A stretch of DNA of 64,000 bases from Acanthornis magna (lineage: Eukaryota; Chordata; Aves; Passeriformes; Acanthizidae): assembly GCA_036785705.1 (NCBI GenBank), contig JAWUZG010000032.1, forward strand, positions 15,022,001-15,086,000, read 5' to 3'. Positions 14,104 through 27,000 of the stretch are shown here, piece after piece (positions within the stretch are counted from its first letter, which is position 1; the number at the start of each line of letters is the position of its first letter). The notes beneath the pieces are model-generated. The model saw nothing but the letters and a program-made list of their open reading frames with translations, was not told the DNA's origin and ran no database searches. The translations under genes and the position numbers were made by a program.

Positions 14104-14290
14104 TATTGAAAGACATCAGAGGAGAGCAGCAAAAGAGATCGGAGTAATATTGAGACATGTTGATAGGACACCCGTGCTTACAACTCAATTACAGGACTGG
14201 GCAAGGTGGTTTGGAAGATGTGACAAAATGATAATGGAACTGGGTGGATGCTGCAGGGCTGCAGGGTTGCAGGAGAAACAAGGGGCCAAA
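14104..14290 (+). mobile_element. Ancient CR1/L3-like LINE fragment (possible)
   Basis: The block 'attgaaagacatcagaggagagcagcaaaagagat' (14104-14138) lines up, with scattered substitutions, with the CR1/L3 segment I remember as 'ttggagagagtccagaggagagcaacaaaaatgat'. That segment lies downstream of the reverse-transcriptase core. Further weak similarity continues to about 14290 ('ggactgggc...', 'gtgacaaaatgataatgg'). All frames are broken. The match is from memory and covers a short core, so the edges and the exact family are uncertain. Confidence 0.45.
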
Positions 14291-17200
14291 AGTTGACTGG
14301 AAACCTTTGAGGTGGAAAATAAGGGCAGTTTCCCTTCTATGAAGTCCACAGATGTAGTCTAAGATGAAAATTATGGAGCTCCTGCTTAGGGAGTACTTGA
14401 ATGAGAGATGACAATGAGCAAAGTAATTTGTTGGAGACACTCTGTACTGCTGAGGTGTCCCAACAGATCTCTCATATTTGTATCTGTTATCTGTGTGCTA
14501 AAACCAGCGATCATAACTGGGCAGTCATTTGACCCCTTGTCTCATCCTTCAAAGGTTTGTGAAAAGAACAGCTTAGGTACTTTACTTAGGTTCAACATTT
14601 TGATAATGCTGACATGCACCTGGAAAGGGCCAAAAAAGGATCTGGTGTAAATTATGAGGTCAGTACATCCGTCTGATACTGGTCAAGGCATGCGTGCATG
14701 TGCAGACAGGGAGATAGAGGGAGGCAGATACCCCGGCTTGTGTAAACTTGGCTGCATGCCTCATGCTCACACATGCAGATCGTAGCAGACTGATGCATAA
14801 ATCCTCCTCCAGCTTATTTATAAATGTTTCCACTTAGCACATTTAAAAAGAAAATTTAAATTTCAATTGTTTGCTATTTTTTCCAGCTTCAATATTTTTT
14901 TGGAGGGGTGAGGAGTGTGAAGAGCCTTTGACCAAAAATAAAAAATGGGAGAAGACAGAGAAAACCATGAAAATGTTGCACATCCTAGGCTTAACTGATC
15001 TGTGAGTATGTGTTTTCCCGGCTGGACAGACTTCAGAGGTGAGGACAGTCCAAACACAAAGGGCATTTCTTTTGCCAATCTTTAGCAGTGCCTTCCACTG
15101 ATGTGGAGAGAATGGAAGTGGAGCAGGAGCAGCGAAGAAGCAGGAGCTGTCTCCCTCCACAGTCTTGGCCAGATTTTGCTACTATCAACCCCAGATCTCT
15201 TCCTGTGCAAGATTTTCCCCAAAGAGCATCTACAAAACACTTCAATGTCAGGATTATGTTGCCTTCAGGCTGGATCAGCACTCCTCTTCCAATTTCTGTC
15301 CTCAAGGCTGAGCTCTGGAGGAGGGTCAGAGACCTTCCACAGCCCCCTGAACACAAGGAACCCTCCAGCCATCCCAGTCCTCCACTTCATCTGGGGGAAA
15401 TACGGGATTTTGGCTGTGCTCAGAGCTGTCCCACGGGGTTCGGTATTTAGCACCTTTTGCCTGTTTTGCCATGTGAGTGAAGAATGCAAGAGCGGTTTCT
15501 GCTGGGAGCCCTGGCATGGAGAGTCCGGGCTCACAGTCTGCTCTGCGCCAAAAATTGCGGGGTTGCGCGTTACATGCAGGTTATTAAAGATTCTGCTTAC
15601 TTTACAATGGTCTGTTAACAGCTCTAATGTCTTTAACATGTGCAGTCCATTGACTTTTAAGTAACATTTTATTGAAGTAACTGCCGTGGTTATTAGGCAG
15701 TAAGATTTACGCTTCATTTTCAGTCCTGGATCTGGAAATCTGGAAGGAAAAGGGAAAAAAGGATGAAGAAAATCAGAGGGATGACATCTGGCAAGAGACA
15801 GGGAAGGTACTGCTTGGGACAGTACTCACTGTGCACCCGTGAGATATGATCCACAAATTTTCCACAAAATGATTCCTCCAAACCCTTGGATGCTGAGTGA
15901 ACTGCCCACAGAAGAAATACACAGAGCAACCTCAACTTCTTCCTTGGTGGAAATTCAGTATGAGTTGCTTCCTTTCCCCCTCTTGGTATGAAATAATATT
16001 TGCAGATGTGAACTGTGGGAGAGGTTTGTGGCACATTTACATTGCAATCCGGTTTGCATTAAGGAACTGGCACTTGACTTTTGTCCGTTGAAGAACTAGT
16101 GTAAATCTTAAGCCTTCATAATCCACTGGCATGGGTGGCAAATGAGGAATTTCAATGCAATGCTGTGTGTTTCTACTGGCCAAGAGTTTTCAAGTCTCAC
16201 GTCTTGCATAAATCTCCTTTTAATGTGAAATGAGATGTTTAAAATAACTCATTAAGCAACAATGCTCAGAGTTTTTGGGGTTTTTTGTATCTGAAATTTT
16301 ACGAGGTGTGTTTTTTCATTCCCCAAACTGTTTCTTTCAGTCTTGTCGTTTTTCTGAGCCACCACTTAGAGCTGGCTGGTGCACCCAAGAGCTGCGACTG
16401 CTCTCGCACAACTTTGTAAAACCAGAGATAAGACATTTTTGTACATTTATGGTAAAACAGAGATTACAGCCTAGTGGCTGGTCTTGGCCTGCGTTAGTTC
16501 CTTTGTTTTCAGAGATGTAATCTCTTCTTTTTCATCCCATCACCCATGTCTGAACTGATGGAAGATGATTGTCTGTCATACTCCAGGCTTAAGTTACTAG
16601 CCCTTCAGCTGCACAGAGGCCTTGAGAAAAGCACTAATATATTCACAACAGGAGGAAACTGCCAACAGAAACAGATCCTGAACTGGTTCCCAAACAGGAT
16701 GACAAAAAAAGTCCACTCGGACCACACACAATCCCTCTGCTTTGCATATGGGTCCCGTTGCACACATTCGCTTTGCCTTTTTTTGTATAAACAGCAGACA
16801 ACTGAACTCTTTATGTTGGTACACAAGAATGTCTCAGTTTTAATGAAATATTGCATTTAGCTCAGCACCTCAGAATCTGCCCCAGTGAAAATCTCTATTT
16901 CTCATGAAGATGATCTGTGCCCTTTGGAAAACACTGCCCCAGCCTCCTTTCAACAAAGTGCCCAAATTCCAGAGCAGGGCACGGCACCTGCACACACATT
17001 ATGTTTCCTACAGCTCTGAGGAAATCTTTGATCTCAAGTTATTCTTATTTATATTACTGTGGCTAGAGTGAAGCAAAACCAAAACAACAACTGCATATTG
17101 AACCTATAGAATAAGCCCAAATTGTTCTCTTTAAAGCAATGATTAATCAAGCTGTTTATAAAAATATTGCTTTGATGATACCATGCATTTAAATTAGGCA

Positions 17201-18216
17201 CACAGCTATCTGGAAAGAGAGGTTTTCAGCATGAGCCCTTTCTTCAGCAGAGGAAATAAAAATCCTGGGGGAAAAAAAATCAAATCTCTGTGAAAAGGGA
17301 TGGTGAATCTGAGGCACAGAGGCACAAATTTTAAAAGTCTGGAGCCTGAGGTACCTGCAGAGCATCTTTCTGGTTTAGAGTAATTGTGAAAATGCTCTGC
17401 CTTGCGCCATGCTGAAAAAAGTTTATTATGGGCTCAAAATGCTTGGCTGTTCTAAATTCCCAGGCTATTATAAAGCCTCTATAGGGGACGTTTCCAGCAC
17501 TGGATAATAGCCTGGCCCAACACCTTTAATAAAATCAAGGTGACAGACCATGAAAACATTTGCTTCAGCACTATAAGCAAATCTGATACTGTTGCTGAAA
17601 GATGCCTCGAGGCATCTGTACAAATCTTCAACAGAAGTGGTGGCGGTGCTGGTGTGTGGGGGGGCTTCAGAGCAGCCAGCCCAGAGCTCACGGACAGCGC
17701 CTGCACCTTTGAAATTTTAAACGGCCTTCAAGCACAAAGAGCTGGGCTCGAATCCTATACAAAGATTATGGGCCAAAATTTGTCATTTAAGTGCAAAATT
17801 TATTTTACCATTAAAATTAGAATGTTTTTTAATGCTTGATCACATGAGAGATGTGGTTTCATAAATTAGCACTGGTAGAACATGAAGAAATCTAAGAAAC
17901 AAGCATGAAATTGTTTCACACAGCGGTTCACAGCTCACACTTCATCAAACCCAACACTGCAAGTGTAAGATATGCAGCTTCACATCTAAGGCAAGAAAAA
18001 AGGGGGAAAAATACTAATACAGCTCACTTTTGTTACTTTCAAATGCTGCTTATCATATAAACAAGTAGAGCTGGTTTTGTAAATCCCAGGGCAGGAAGCT
18101 GACAATAATAAACCTTAAGCTGAATTCAGAGTTCTTTTGGGACGGGGGAGTTCTGTTTAGTTAAGCCCTCATTTTTGTGTTGAAATCTATGGCAGATTTA
18201 TTTTAAACAGCTTCTT
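14291..18216. other. Non-coding DNA with a GC-richer patch at 15.1-15.7 kb
   Basis: Most of this is AT-rich unique sequence. Between about 15080 and 15720 GC is higher and both strands stay open for up to 187 codons. This gives several overlapping ORFs that contradict one another, and none has a known domain. The openness follows from fewer stop codons in GC-richer DNA. A possible 83-base exon at 15724-15806 and a cluster of homeodomain/FOX-like motifs at 17131-17185 are described as findings. Confidence 0.5.
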
Positions 18217-18300
18217 AATTTTTCTTCTTTTTTTTTTTTTTTTTTGGTTTTTTTTTTTGTTTTTGTTTTTGTTTTGTTTTTGATTTGTTTTGTTTGCTTT
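18217..18300 (+). repeat. T-rich low-complexity tract with T18 and GTTTT units
   Basis: A run of 18 T (18228-18245) is followed by ggtttttttttttt and then irregular gttttt/gtttt units to about 18300. On the minus strand this reads as an A-rich tail with AAAAC units. That could be the remnant of a retroposon tail, but no retroposon body is recognisable to the right, where it would lie for a minus-strand insertion. It is best treated as a simple repeat that is probably length-variable. Confidence 0.85.
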
Positions 18301-21055
18301 TAAATATATGCACCAGCTTCAAAGCTCAGATATCTTATATGATTATACAAAATATTTTTAGAAAGGTCTCTTCCCAATTACTTTCTTTTTGCGTCATTTC
18401 AATGCATGTCTGTTATGAGATAATATCACAGCTGTATCTGTATTGTATAGAAGAGGCAGGACTGACTGGACAAAATGTACACTGAAGAATATGAAAGTCA
18501 ACATTTAAAAAAATCTTCTAGAATCTACTTTAATTTTAAGCAAACTAGCAGTCCGACTTCCACTGCTTTGTGAATAGGAGCTGGACACAATTTTTCTATT
18601 TCCCACCCCAAAGTCCTGCAGAAATCTTATACTCATGAGGGATGGTTTAAAAGAAGAGGTTTATAGGAAAGCAAGGGAAGGGAGGATGGTGAACTGTTGA
18701 AATGGTACTAGAATTGTAGTTTTGTTTAATCAAGCTAATGTTTTATATTTTCATGTTTTTTTCAATGAGACAAATAATTTAAGCCCACGCTTTATTTTTA
18801 GAAGGAAAAGAACAAAACAATAAATGTGTTGTGTCAAGTGTTAAATTAATAACATGCATTACTTAGAGATGGATATGAAAAGTGCTAATGCAGAATGTCC
18901 TTTTTAATCTCATTATTCTAAGACAGTTGTTAAAGAAAGGGTGAAAATCAAAATTATTTTAAAAGATCTAAAATGCAGCTGAACTTTCTGTCTTGAGGCC
19001 ACTATGAACTTAAAATTCAGCCATGTGTAGTTAAGTCCCACAAGACCTATAAACTCCTTAACTCCCTCTTAATCAGTTTTTTTGGAAGTTTTAAGAACTG
19101 CTTAAGTTTTGGGCTGCTCCTCTGTGCAGAGATAATATGTCCCAGACAGAAGGTAAATTGCAGTAGGTGGACTTCCTCATCAGGAATGAAATTCATCATG
19201 TGACATGGCAATATTTCACATTTATTTCCAGTTTCTGGAAATCCTCTTTTCTTATTCTTTGAGCACTAAAAGCAAGATAATGACTTTGTGAGGGTTTAGG
19301 CATGTTATAGTAAGGAGCTGTTAGGGTAACAGACCCCTTTTGGGTTCAGTTTGAACAGCCCTGGACCATCTTTATGTAGAAAAGCCCCTCAGGTGCACAG
19401 AGCCTGCCTGCTGCCATCAGCACCCGGTGTCCTGAGGCAGGGGAAGTGGGATGTGACTTTCAGCATTTTGGGGCATTGCAGACCCTCCGAGACCCGCTGC
19501 CTTCTCTGCTTAAACCTCCCTGCTCTCTGAAGAACGTGGCTGCAGCATTGGCTGCTTTGTCACTGGGTTTTCCTGCTGGTGCCGTGAAATCATAGCTGTG
19601 GAAGGGGTTAAAGCATATTTCCTGCTGCCTAAAGCATGCTAAGCATTTATAGCTGCCGGAGATGGGCACTGCTGTGCAGTACTCAGAGACTAAGGTACTT
19701 TGGGACAGAGTCGAAAGGGGGTGAAGAAGTTAAGGAGCCCTGTCCCTCCCTGGTGTTTGCTAGGGGTGTGCCCAGCTGGTTTTTTTCCCACTTACAAAGC
19801 AGAAAGTACAATATGACCCTTTACGTTTAAGATGCTGTAGGTTTTGTTCTGTGTTTTTCATTTAAAACATCGTTTGAATGTTCTGTTCAAACTGTGTGTG
19901 TTAGAAGTGGATGTGGCTCTTTTTACCTTTGGAGCTCTGGTTAATTCTGCTCTCTCTCGATTTTTTGAAAAGGAGAAGATGAAAAGAAATGTTTCATTTT
20001 AATATAAGGGAAAACCAGTTCAATCACTTGGGCAGCCATGCCTCTTCACTTATGTTTGAGAGGAGGTGTTTTATTTTTTCCTTCAACTGCTTATGGAGTC
20101 AGCAGGCACAGAGCATCTTGATGTGAACACTGTGAGATCTGGGAGCAAGGAGTCATTGTTATTGTCATTATTTTAATTCCTTATTAAAATTTTATTCTGG
20201 ATTGAAATGAGACAAGAAAGTTCCTGAGTCTGGTTTTATGCCTTCGTTCACTGGATCATTATTTTGCTGAGCTTTGAAAAGACAATATTGAAGCTGAGGT
20301 ACACAGGGGTACTGTCTGTGTCTTTATCTATTTATTTTAAATTTCCACTAGCTCCTGCTCAACACTGGGATTTTTAATGGCAAACAGTTCCAGCCAGCAC
20401 CTAGTGCAGATTATGGGGAAAGAACAAAATAAAAAAGACATCTTTTTAATGTTTAGAAACACCTCAAGTCAAACATACACTTTCCAGTATTTTTCCTGTG
20501 GAGGTTGCCCTGTGGATTTTAGCATGTGAGAAGCTCATTGCAGGAAGCAGCTGAAAAATGCTGAGATGTGAGAGCCTGGGTGTGCTCCCAGCAACAGCTC
20601 CTTGCACGTCAGGTCAGAGCTTGGCTTTTAAAACTCCCCCAATACATATTTATTCACATGTTGTTTCTGTTAAAACTCCAAATGAGGCTTCAAGGTCTAT
20701 AAGAAGAATATGTGTTGGGAATCCTATTTAAATCACTGTTTATAGGTACAGGCTGGAGAGGCAACTTGGAAAGATCTGTATCTGTGTCAGTAATGGCATT
20801 ATTTTGCAGTGTACTTGACAAAGGAACAAAAGGGAATGGAAATTTTCTTTCAGTTGAAGATGTTTCCATAAGATGTTCAAATGTTTTTGAAACTAATATT
20901 AACAACAAAAAAAAATTACTCATAAACAATTATGTTGCAATAATGAAAGGTTTAATAAAAGATCATTTAAATGGTGGATATATTGCATGATTTACTCTCT
21001 TTTCCTCAAAAATATAGTATGTTATATGTCCTGAAGCACCTCTCATTCATTCATC
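18301..21055. other. Non-coding DNA, nothing recognised
   Basis: Unique AT-rich sequence. Short GC-richer segments at about 19380-19580 and 20560-20620 do not hold a supported frame. No repeat family is recognised. Confidence 0.5.
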
Positions 21056-21100
21056 AAGATTTACTCCACAGTTATACTGGTATAAATGATCTGAGGAATA
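21056..21100 (+). repeat. Half of an ancient palindromic amniote repeat
   Basis: The block 'agatttactccacagttatactggtataaatgatctgagg' resembles one arm of a palindromic repeat that I recall from bird, crocodile and turtle DNA (type 'gatttacaccagtgtaactgagatcag'). The same family appears to recur at 44130-44205. I assign it as an old non-autonomous element, probably a DNA-transposon derivative. The exact library name is not recalled and the match is diverged. Confidence 0.45.
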
Positions 21101-21199
21101 GCTTTTTAAACTAATGAAGATCAGGTGTAATTTCAAGTTAAATACTTTTTCCCCTGGAATTATTTGCATTTCCATTGCTGTAAGATTAAAAATAAAATT

Positions 21200-21222
21200 A
21201 AAAAAAAAAAAAAAAAAAAAAA
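21200..21222 (+). repeat. Poly-A run of 23
   Basis: Twenty-three consecutive A follow 'aaaataaaatt'. An interrupted A run of similar kind lies at about 21257-21269. It could be a retroposon tail, but the sequence to the left shows no LINE or processed-transcript features. It is recorded as a simple repeat that is likely to be length-polymorphic. Confidence 0.9.
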
Positions 21223-23599
21223 GGCCATTAACTAAAGTTTTTCATGCAACAATATTTAAAAAAAAAAAATTCTCCTCTGCTAGTATTGGCCTGTGACTTG
21301 CTTGGAACCATGGCAGGAAGTCTTTTTTAAGATTGCATGCAAAATGAAGTTCTTAATTTCTGTTACCAGCTATTGAAAGGACACTGAAATTCATGAATCG
21401 TTTTAAATGTCTCACATGTTTTAGTCCAGGCAACGGGACACTGCTACAGTTTGAACTTTTGCCACTCTACGTCCCTAAAAATTCTCCCAGCTGTTGCAAC
21501 CAAGGAGAAAAAAGTCTTCACTTCGTGTCTAAAAAGTTTTTAAATTGTTTTTACTATTTTTAAATGACACGTATAGAGGCCCAAGGGCCGGGTTTTTCTA
21601 ATAAAAATATTTCTACAGAAAATCTACACCAAAAAATGAAATGTTAGCGTCTTGAAGTAATCTCCTTTTTGCTCACTCAGTGTCAACATTTACAAAGGAA
21701 AAATTGCAATAATGTGAAAGATTATCCTTTATTTTCTAGCATCTGCATAGAGGCTAAGAAACAGCACCTGGGACTTAGACAGCAGATGAAAGCCATAACA
21801 CTGGGGCAAGGCAACCAAATGAATCTGAAAAATCATTTTATGAAGTAGTTTCTGCCTCAGTACATCTTACTATAACAAGATCTCAGCATGCAAAAAATGA
21901 AACAAACAATTGGCAAGTAAGTTCTGGGAGAAACGAATTTATAGCTAATAAAGCCAATACAATTTCTTCCCCTACCGTTTCTTCCCCTCGAGTTAGATTT
22001 GAAAATAATTTCCTTTCAGTAAAAGCTGTCGGAGCATCACGGTGCCACAGAAGCTGCGGATGAACTACTGACTTGCCCTCATTCCCTGCTCTCACCATGT
22101 GGTGGCAGCCTAAGGCATGCGTTCACCAGGCATTTTCATCTTTGTGACTGCAGCCAGAAATAACAGATCCAAATGTTGCTCCGCTGATGCTTTCCCATTG
22201 CAGGCAGCAAAGGACGTGCTTGTCAAAATGCTGAGCCATATACCCCATCTCCATCAGTACTCTTTGAAAGCAAGGTGAGACAAAAAGTGACGGGTGAGAT
22301 CAATGTAAGAACAGCAGCCAAAAGCTCAAGAGAATCTACTGAAATAGTTTTGGAAGATAATTGACACAGCACCTTCGTTTTCCATTGTGGTCTGTTTGAA
22401 CATTGACTGAAATCTTTGGGCATGTTCATGAGCCCTCTCTCCCTCCCCGCCACACCCTGCCTTTTTCATTTTTCTACTTGCATGTGGCTTGGTTTTTATC
22501 CCCCTGCCCCCCCAAATATGCCAGCTCAGTCCCAAACCACAAGCGAACTTGCAGCCTTTGGAGTGGAGCAGATGATTTTGTGCACTCTGTCCCTGTGCTG
22601 CATGAGACTTTTGGGACTGCTCCCTTTGTCTTTGTCTTAGGTTCCATATGAAAATAGTCCATGAAATTAAAAAACAACAACAAAAGACAATCTCTCTTCA
22701 ATTTCTAAACATCGTGAAAAAATGTGGTCCATCTCGCTTTAGATCTCAAACATGTAGAGAGAGAGTAAGTATTTTTAATTGAATTTGCTTATGGAATGCT
22801 CATTTTGGGATGCCCGTGCATGCCACTTCTGCAATATTGTTGTCTCTGGCTATTCAATTTTCTCTTTTTCCTTTTTCAGTCTTCATCAGGCAAAGTCACT
22901 GTTCCTGTTCATCTTTCCATCTGTGCAGCTTTTCTGTAAGGGCCCCTGTCTTGTGCCCATGTTCTTATCCTATAAAACTTCCCCCTTCATCTAGCATTGT
23001 GGTATCCTTAGCCTGCTAGGACTTATGTTAGACACTCCTTAACTGAATTACATACATATTTAATTATTAGAATTCTATTTTTGTGTTCTCGTAATGAATC
23101 CTATTTATTAAGTAATAATAAATTGAGTTGTCACCAGTGTTCACTGGGGCAAATTAGAGAAGGCAGTTACCACTATAAATGTGCTATCAGTCAATGGCCT
23201 GCTTAATTTGACTTCCTCCTTTATATTCATTAATAATAAAGTTAAATAATCTGAATTTGCTTAGACCTATGCTGAATGTTTCTTCTCCTTGCCCTAATTC
23301 AGCACGAGCTGATTTAAACCATCTTCCAATATTTTTTTGCTCATGGTGCATCACTCAGTTTCCATTCCACGTGACAGTAATCATATCCAAACGAAAAAAG
23401 AATTAAATAAACATGATGTGTCGTGACACACTGTATCAGACGCTTTCCTAAATTAAAGGAAACCACCCACAGCTTTGGAATCCCTGCTAGGCACATCACC
23501 CCCTTTTTCCTTTGAAGCCAGGAAGCTGGACGTGGATCTGTGGCAGAGCTATCATGACTCCCAGCTCATCCTTGGTGTCAGGGTGGCCACTGCACGCCT
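21223..23599. other. AT-rich non-coding DNA, possible conserved stretch at its right end
   Basis: No gene or repeat is recognised. From about 23030 to 23420 the sequence is rich in TAAT-containing words (tttaattattag, attaataataaag, cctaattcagc), an arrangement often seen in vertebrate non-coding regulatory elements. Composition alone cannot prove constraint. Confidence 0.45.
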
Positions 23600-24045
23600 T
23601 GCCCTGCACCTTCGTTTGTGGGTAGCTACCGCAACGCCGAGATGGGTGTGTGCACGTCCAGTGCCCCCGCGGCCCCAAATCTCAGGATATTGGTGTCGCA
23701 TCTGCACAGCGCTGATGTTACTTTTGGCTCAGCGCATGCCCACAACAGCTCCTGGGCATGCCAGACCCAGGAGCAAAAACCACCACACCTCTGTGTGCCT
23801 CGGTGAGCAGAAGGGTCACAGAGGGGGCCATCTCTGGGCTGGTCAAACTGGGGGAACTGGCTGTTCCTGGCAGCGAGGGGCTGAGGGGTGGAAGGAGCTG
23901 TGGTCCCCACCTGGGTCACTCCGAGGCGCCCGCCGAACGGAGCTCGTGCTGCGCCATGGCTCACATGCATGTGGCTCAGCCGCTCTGTTCTTCCAGTAAT
24001 TCAATCAGGACAGTCACGTCGTAACCATGTGGAGTCAGTTACCGA
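23600..24045. other. CpG-enriched, GC-rich patch
   Basis: By eye there are about two dozen CpG dinucleotides in roughly 445 bases, against near absence in the flanks. Dense parts are 'ctaccgcaacgccgag', 'cccccgcggcccc' and 'ccgaggcgcccgccgaacgg'. The longest ORF (23475-23999, plus, 174 codons) lies here, and overlapping frames on both strands are also open, as expected from composition. The protein has no recognisable domain. The patch may be a small orphan CpG island, an exon-containing segment or a GC-rich regulatory element. The sequence alone does not decide. Confidence 0.55.
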
Positions 24046-27000
24046 GTCACAGTGAATTACTGAGGAAAGGATTTCATAATTAAAAAGGACAATAAAGCGA
24101 AGAGCTTTCCACAACAGTGGAGTCCAGAATCACAATGATGACACATGAGAAAAAAGAAAACAATTGCATTTGGGCTTGGTTTAAGGCTGGGCAGCACCTC
24201 TTCAGAAGACAACCTGGCACTGTTGTCCTCCCAGAAACCTACAGAGTGTCAGAAAAAAACGGGTGACAAAGAAAGAAGGTGGAAAGGAAGATGTCTCCTC
24301 TGCTCTTGATGGTCAGACAGGGAGAGACAGTGCTCTGGAGCTATCAGATGGAAAGTAAGGCCCAAGACTTGGTATCAGCAGAGGTACTCAGGCAGAAGGA
24401 GAGGCACATTTAGGAGTAAACACATCCATGAGAAGGCACAAGATAAAACGATGTTAGCAGTGAATGTTATGAACCAGCAAATCTGCTGTTGGTCCCAGTA
24501 CCCAGACCCACAGTACCCCATGTAAGAATTGTATTGCAGGTACTGTCCATGCTCTTTTACCACATCTTGCTGTGCGATCCAAAAACCTTTGTGCCAGAAG
24601 GCTTCGAGGCAGGGTGAACAACAACAGTAAAAACATATGAGCAGGGTTGGACTCAAGTTGTCCTGCACTGATCTGCTTTCTCCCTCACTCTCCAGACAGA
24701 TGCCTGATCAAAATTTCCCTGAGGGGACCATGCCAGGTCCTCACTAGTTCCTCCTTAATCTGTCCTGCCTGGGCACATGTGTCTGCAGGCAAAGTGAGAC
24801 CTGTTTGTATTGGGTCATATCTTCTTTCTTTAAAAACAAGCAAACAGAACAAAACAAACCCCCCTAAAACCCAACCCAAAAGGTAGATTAGATGATGTTA
24901 GCTGCTTGGTTTCCATGTGACAGCCCTTGGTGACAGCCGGTATGTCCCTGTGTCATACATAGGGTCATCTGCTGTCCAGGACAAAATAGCTGGGACAATT
25001 CATCTCTGTCAGAACTTTCATATGCAGTAGAGAAAAGAGTGTTATACAGATTAGGAGACTTACATTTTATCCCCACCTTTCTTAATGGTGAGGAAGTCAA
25101 GGCCTCTCAGTTCTGTCCTCTAAAACACTTGTAAATTTATTTTTGTAAAGCCATTCAAGATTCTTCAAATGAAAACCTTTACTGTATAATTATTATTGTG
25201 ATGCTCCTAGGTAGTTATGGGGTACAAATACGTACAGTTTATACTGTAATAAAAATGCTGATTTTATGTGAGAACATCTGTTTTCTCCTTTGTTTCCTGG
25301 ACTAAGTTAAAACCTCACCTGAAATCCAAATCTTGCATTAATCCTCACTGTTGAGACGAAAAGGAGGTGAGTTGTCTCCTTACCTGATTATTAATCAACC
25401 GGGCAAAAGATCTTTTGATTTGCCTGTGGAGTATTCCTTGCAGGTGACAGTCCTTTCCATACTGTGAGAGAATGTTCTTCTGAGTGGAAGAGCTTACCTG
25501 TCTACAAAGACCATCATAGAAAGAGACTCTGTAAAGTGCCAGCAGTAAGTGCTAAATTGCTAACTGTGCCCCTAGTAGCAACAGAAGTAGCAAGAAGAGT
25601 GAGCTGAGCCCTGCACTGTTTTAGCTGAAGAAAGATTCCAAATTTCAGAAGTTGGTATGTCACACTGGAAACTCTGAAGTATTTTCAGACCTACTATGTC
25701 CAAATTAATATTGTACTCTTCTTCAACATTTATTCATCAGTAAAGTACCACTAACATCGTGTGAGTGAATTGTTAACCTAATTACTTTTTACATTCTGCA
25801 TAACAATATTGTTTTGTTGATAGTCTCTCACTTATAGTTCTTAACCATTCTCAGTTGTTTCCATGTAAAAGTGAAAAGAATTTTTCCTACATCTTCACTT
25901 ATGTCCATGGTTGTTTGGTATAGAATCATATAATGAAACTTATCTTTCAGGGAAAAATAAAAACATGCCCACATTGTGTAGGCAGGCCTTTCCCCATGGT
26001 AACACATCTATTATCTAGGTGGCTTGCCTAAGGAAAAAACATTAACAATAAAAAGATAAATAGAGTCTATTTCTCTAGAAATAGAGAGCACTGATAATCT
26101 TACACAATGAAATTTCTCCCTAAGTTCAGAGTTTGACTCAATGGTGGCTATCATTAAAGCTGGGGAAGAGCTACTGAACCTGAAGCCTGAGGCAATTGAA
26201 AAAATATTGGTTTACTGACAATTTTGTAAATAGAGCAAGTATTCCTGCAGAACTTCTCAGGATATCCTAGTGTTGTTAATGGAAGTGGACTTTCATCCAC
26301 CGAAGTGGACCAGGTTCATCTTGTGTAGATCTGCACCCAGTCCATTTCCTTTAAGAGTATCGCAGGTAAATGAAGCTAAAGTGAAACACAATTAAAGGTT
26401 CACTTGAAACCATCAATCAGGCATGACATGCACAAAATAGAACTCTGTTTCACATCCCAATGAACATTGTCAAACACCAGCTGAGGCTCACATCTACAAT
26501 AAAACTTGAAACCAGGTTAATATTGCACATGGCTAATGATAAGAGTTGTTGCTGGTAGATATTGTTGCTGAAGTGAATGATACTATACTAACCAATTAGG
26601 ACAATATTTAGAGTGTTAATTGATTTAAAAGATTTGCCATCTATTTCTCCACTCACCTGATGTAAGAATTTACATTGATTCTTTTAACACCAAGGTGCTC
26701 TTATCACACCTTAACAATTCGTAATGATTACTTGTTTTTCCAGATGCTTTGTGAAGCAATGCACTACCTTTAAATATAGTTTTTAGTACTTGGTAATTCT
26801 AAGTGAGAAAAAATGTATTGTGACATACATTTTTCTCCTTGATCTCACAGACAAGTGTTGTCTGAAGACTCTGAAGCATTCGACAATGCACCCTCTCCTG
26901 GATCAAAGAAAACTCACATCTGCCTCTCAGCTTGGCATGGTCATTTAAAACATCCCCTCCCTCCCCCAGTTCCAGAACACAACTCTGAGACAAAACTCAT

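Noticed and set aside
15101..15664. Longest ORF (187 codons, plus), overlapped by other open frames on both strands
   Set aside because: Several mutually exclusive frames are open over the same GC-richer DNA, none has a known domain, and the residue content looks random. No splice or promoter support.
18217..18300. T-rich tract as the tail of a minus-strand retroposon
   Set aside because: No LINE, SINE or processed-transcript body is recognisable next to it on the expected side.
23475..23999. 174-codon ORF on the plus strand
   Set aside because: It lies in the CpG-rich patch where stop codons are rare in every frame. The translation has no recognisable domain, so it is kept only as part of the patch finding.
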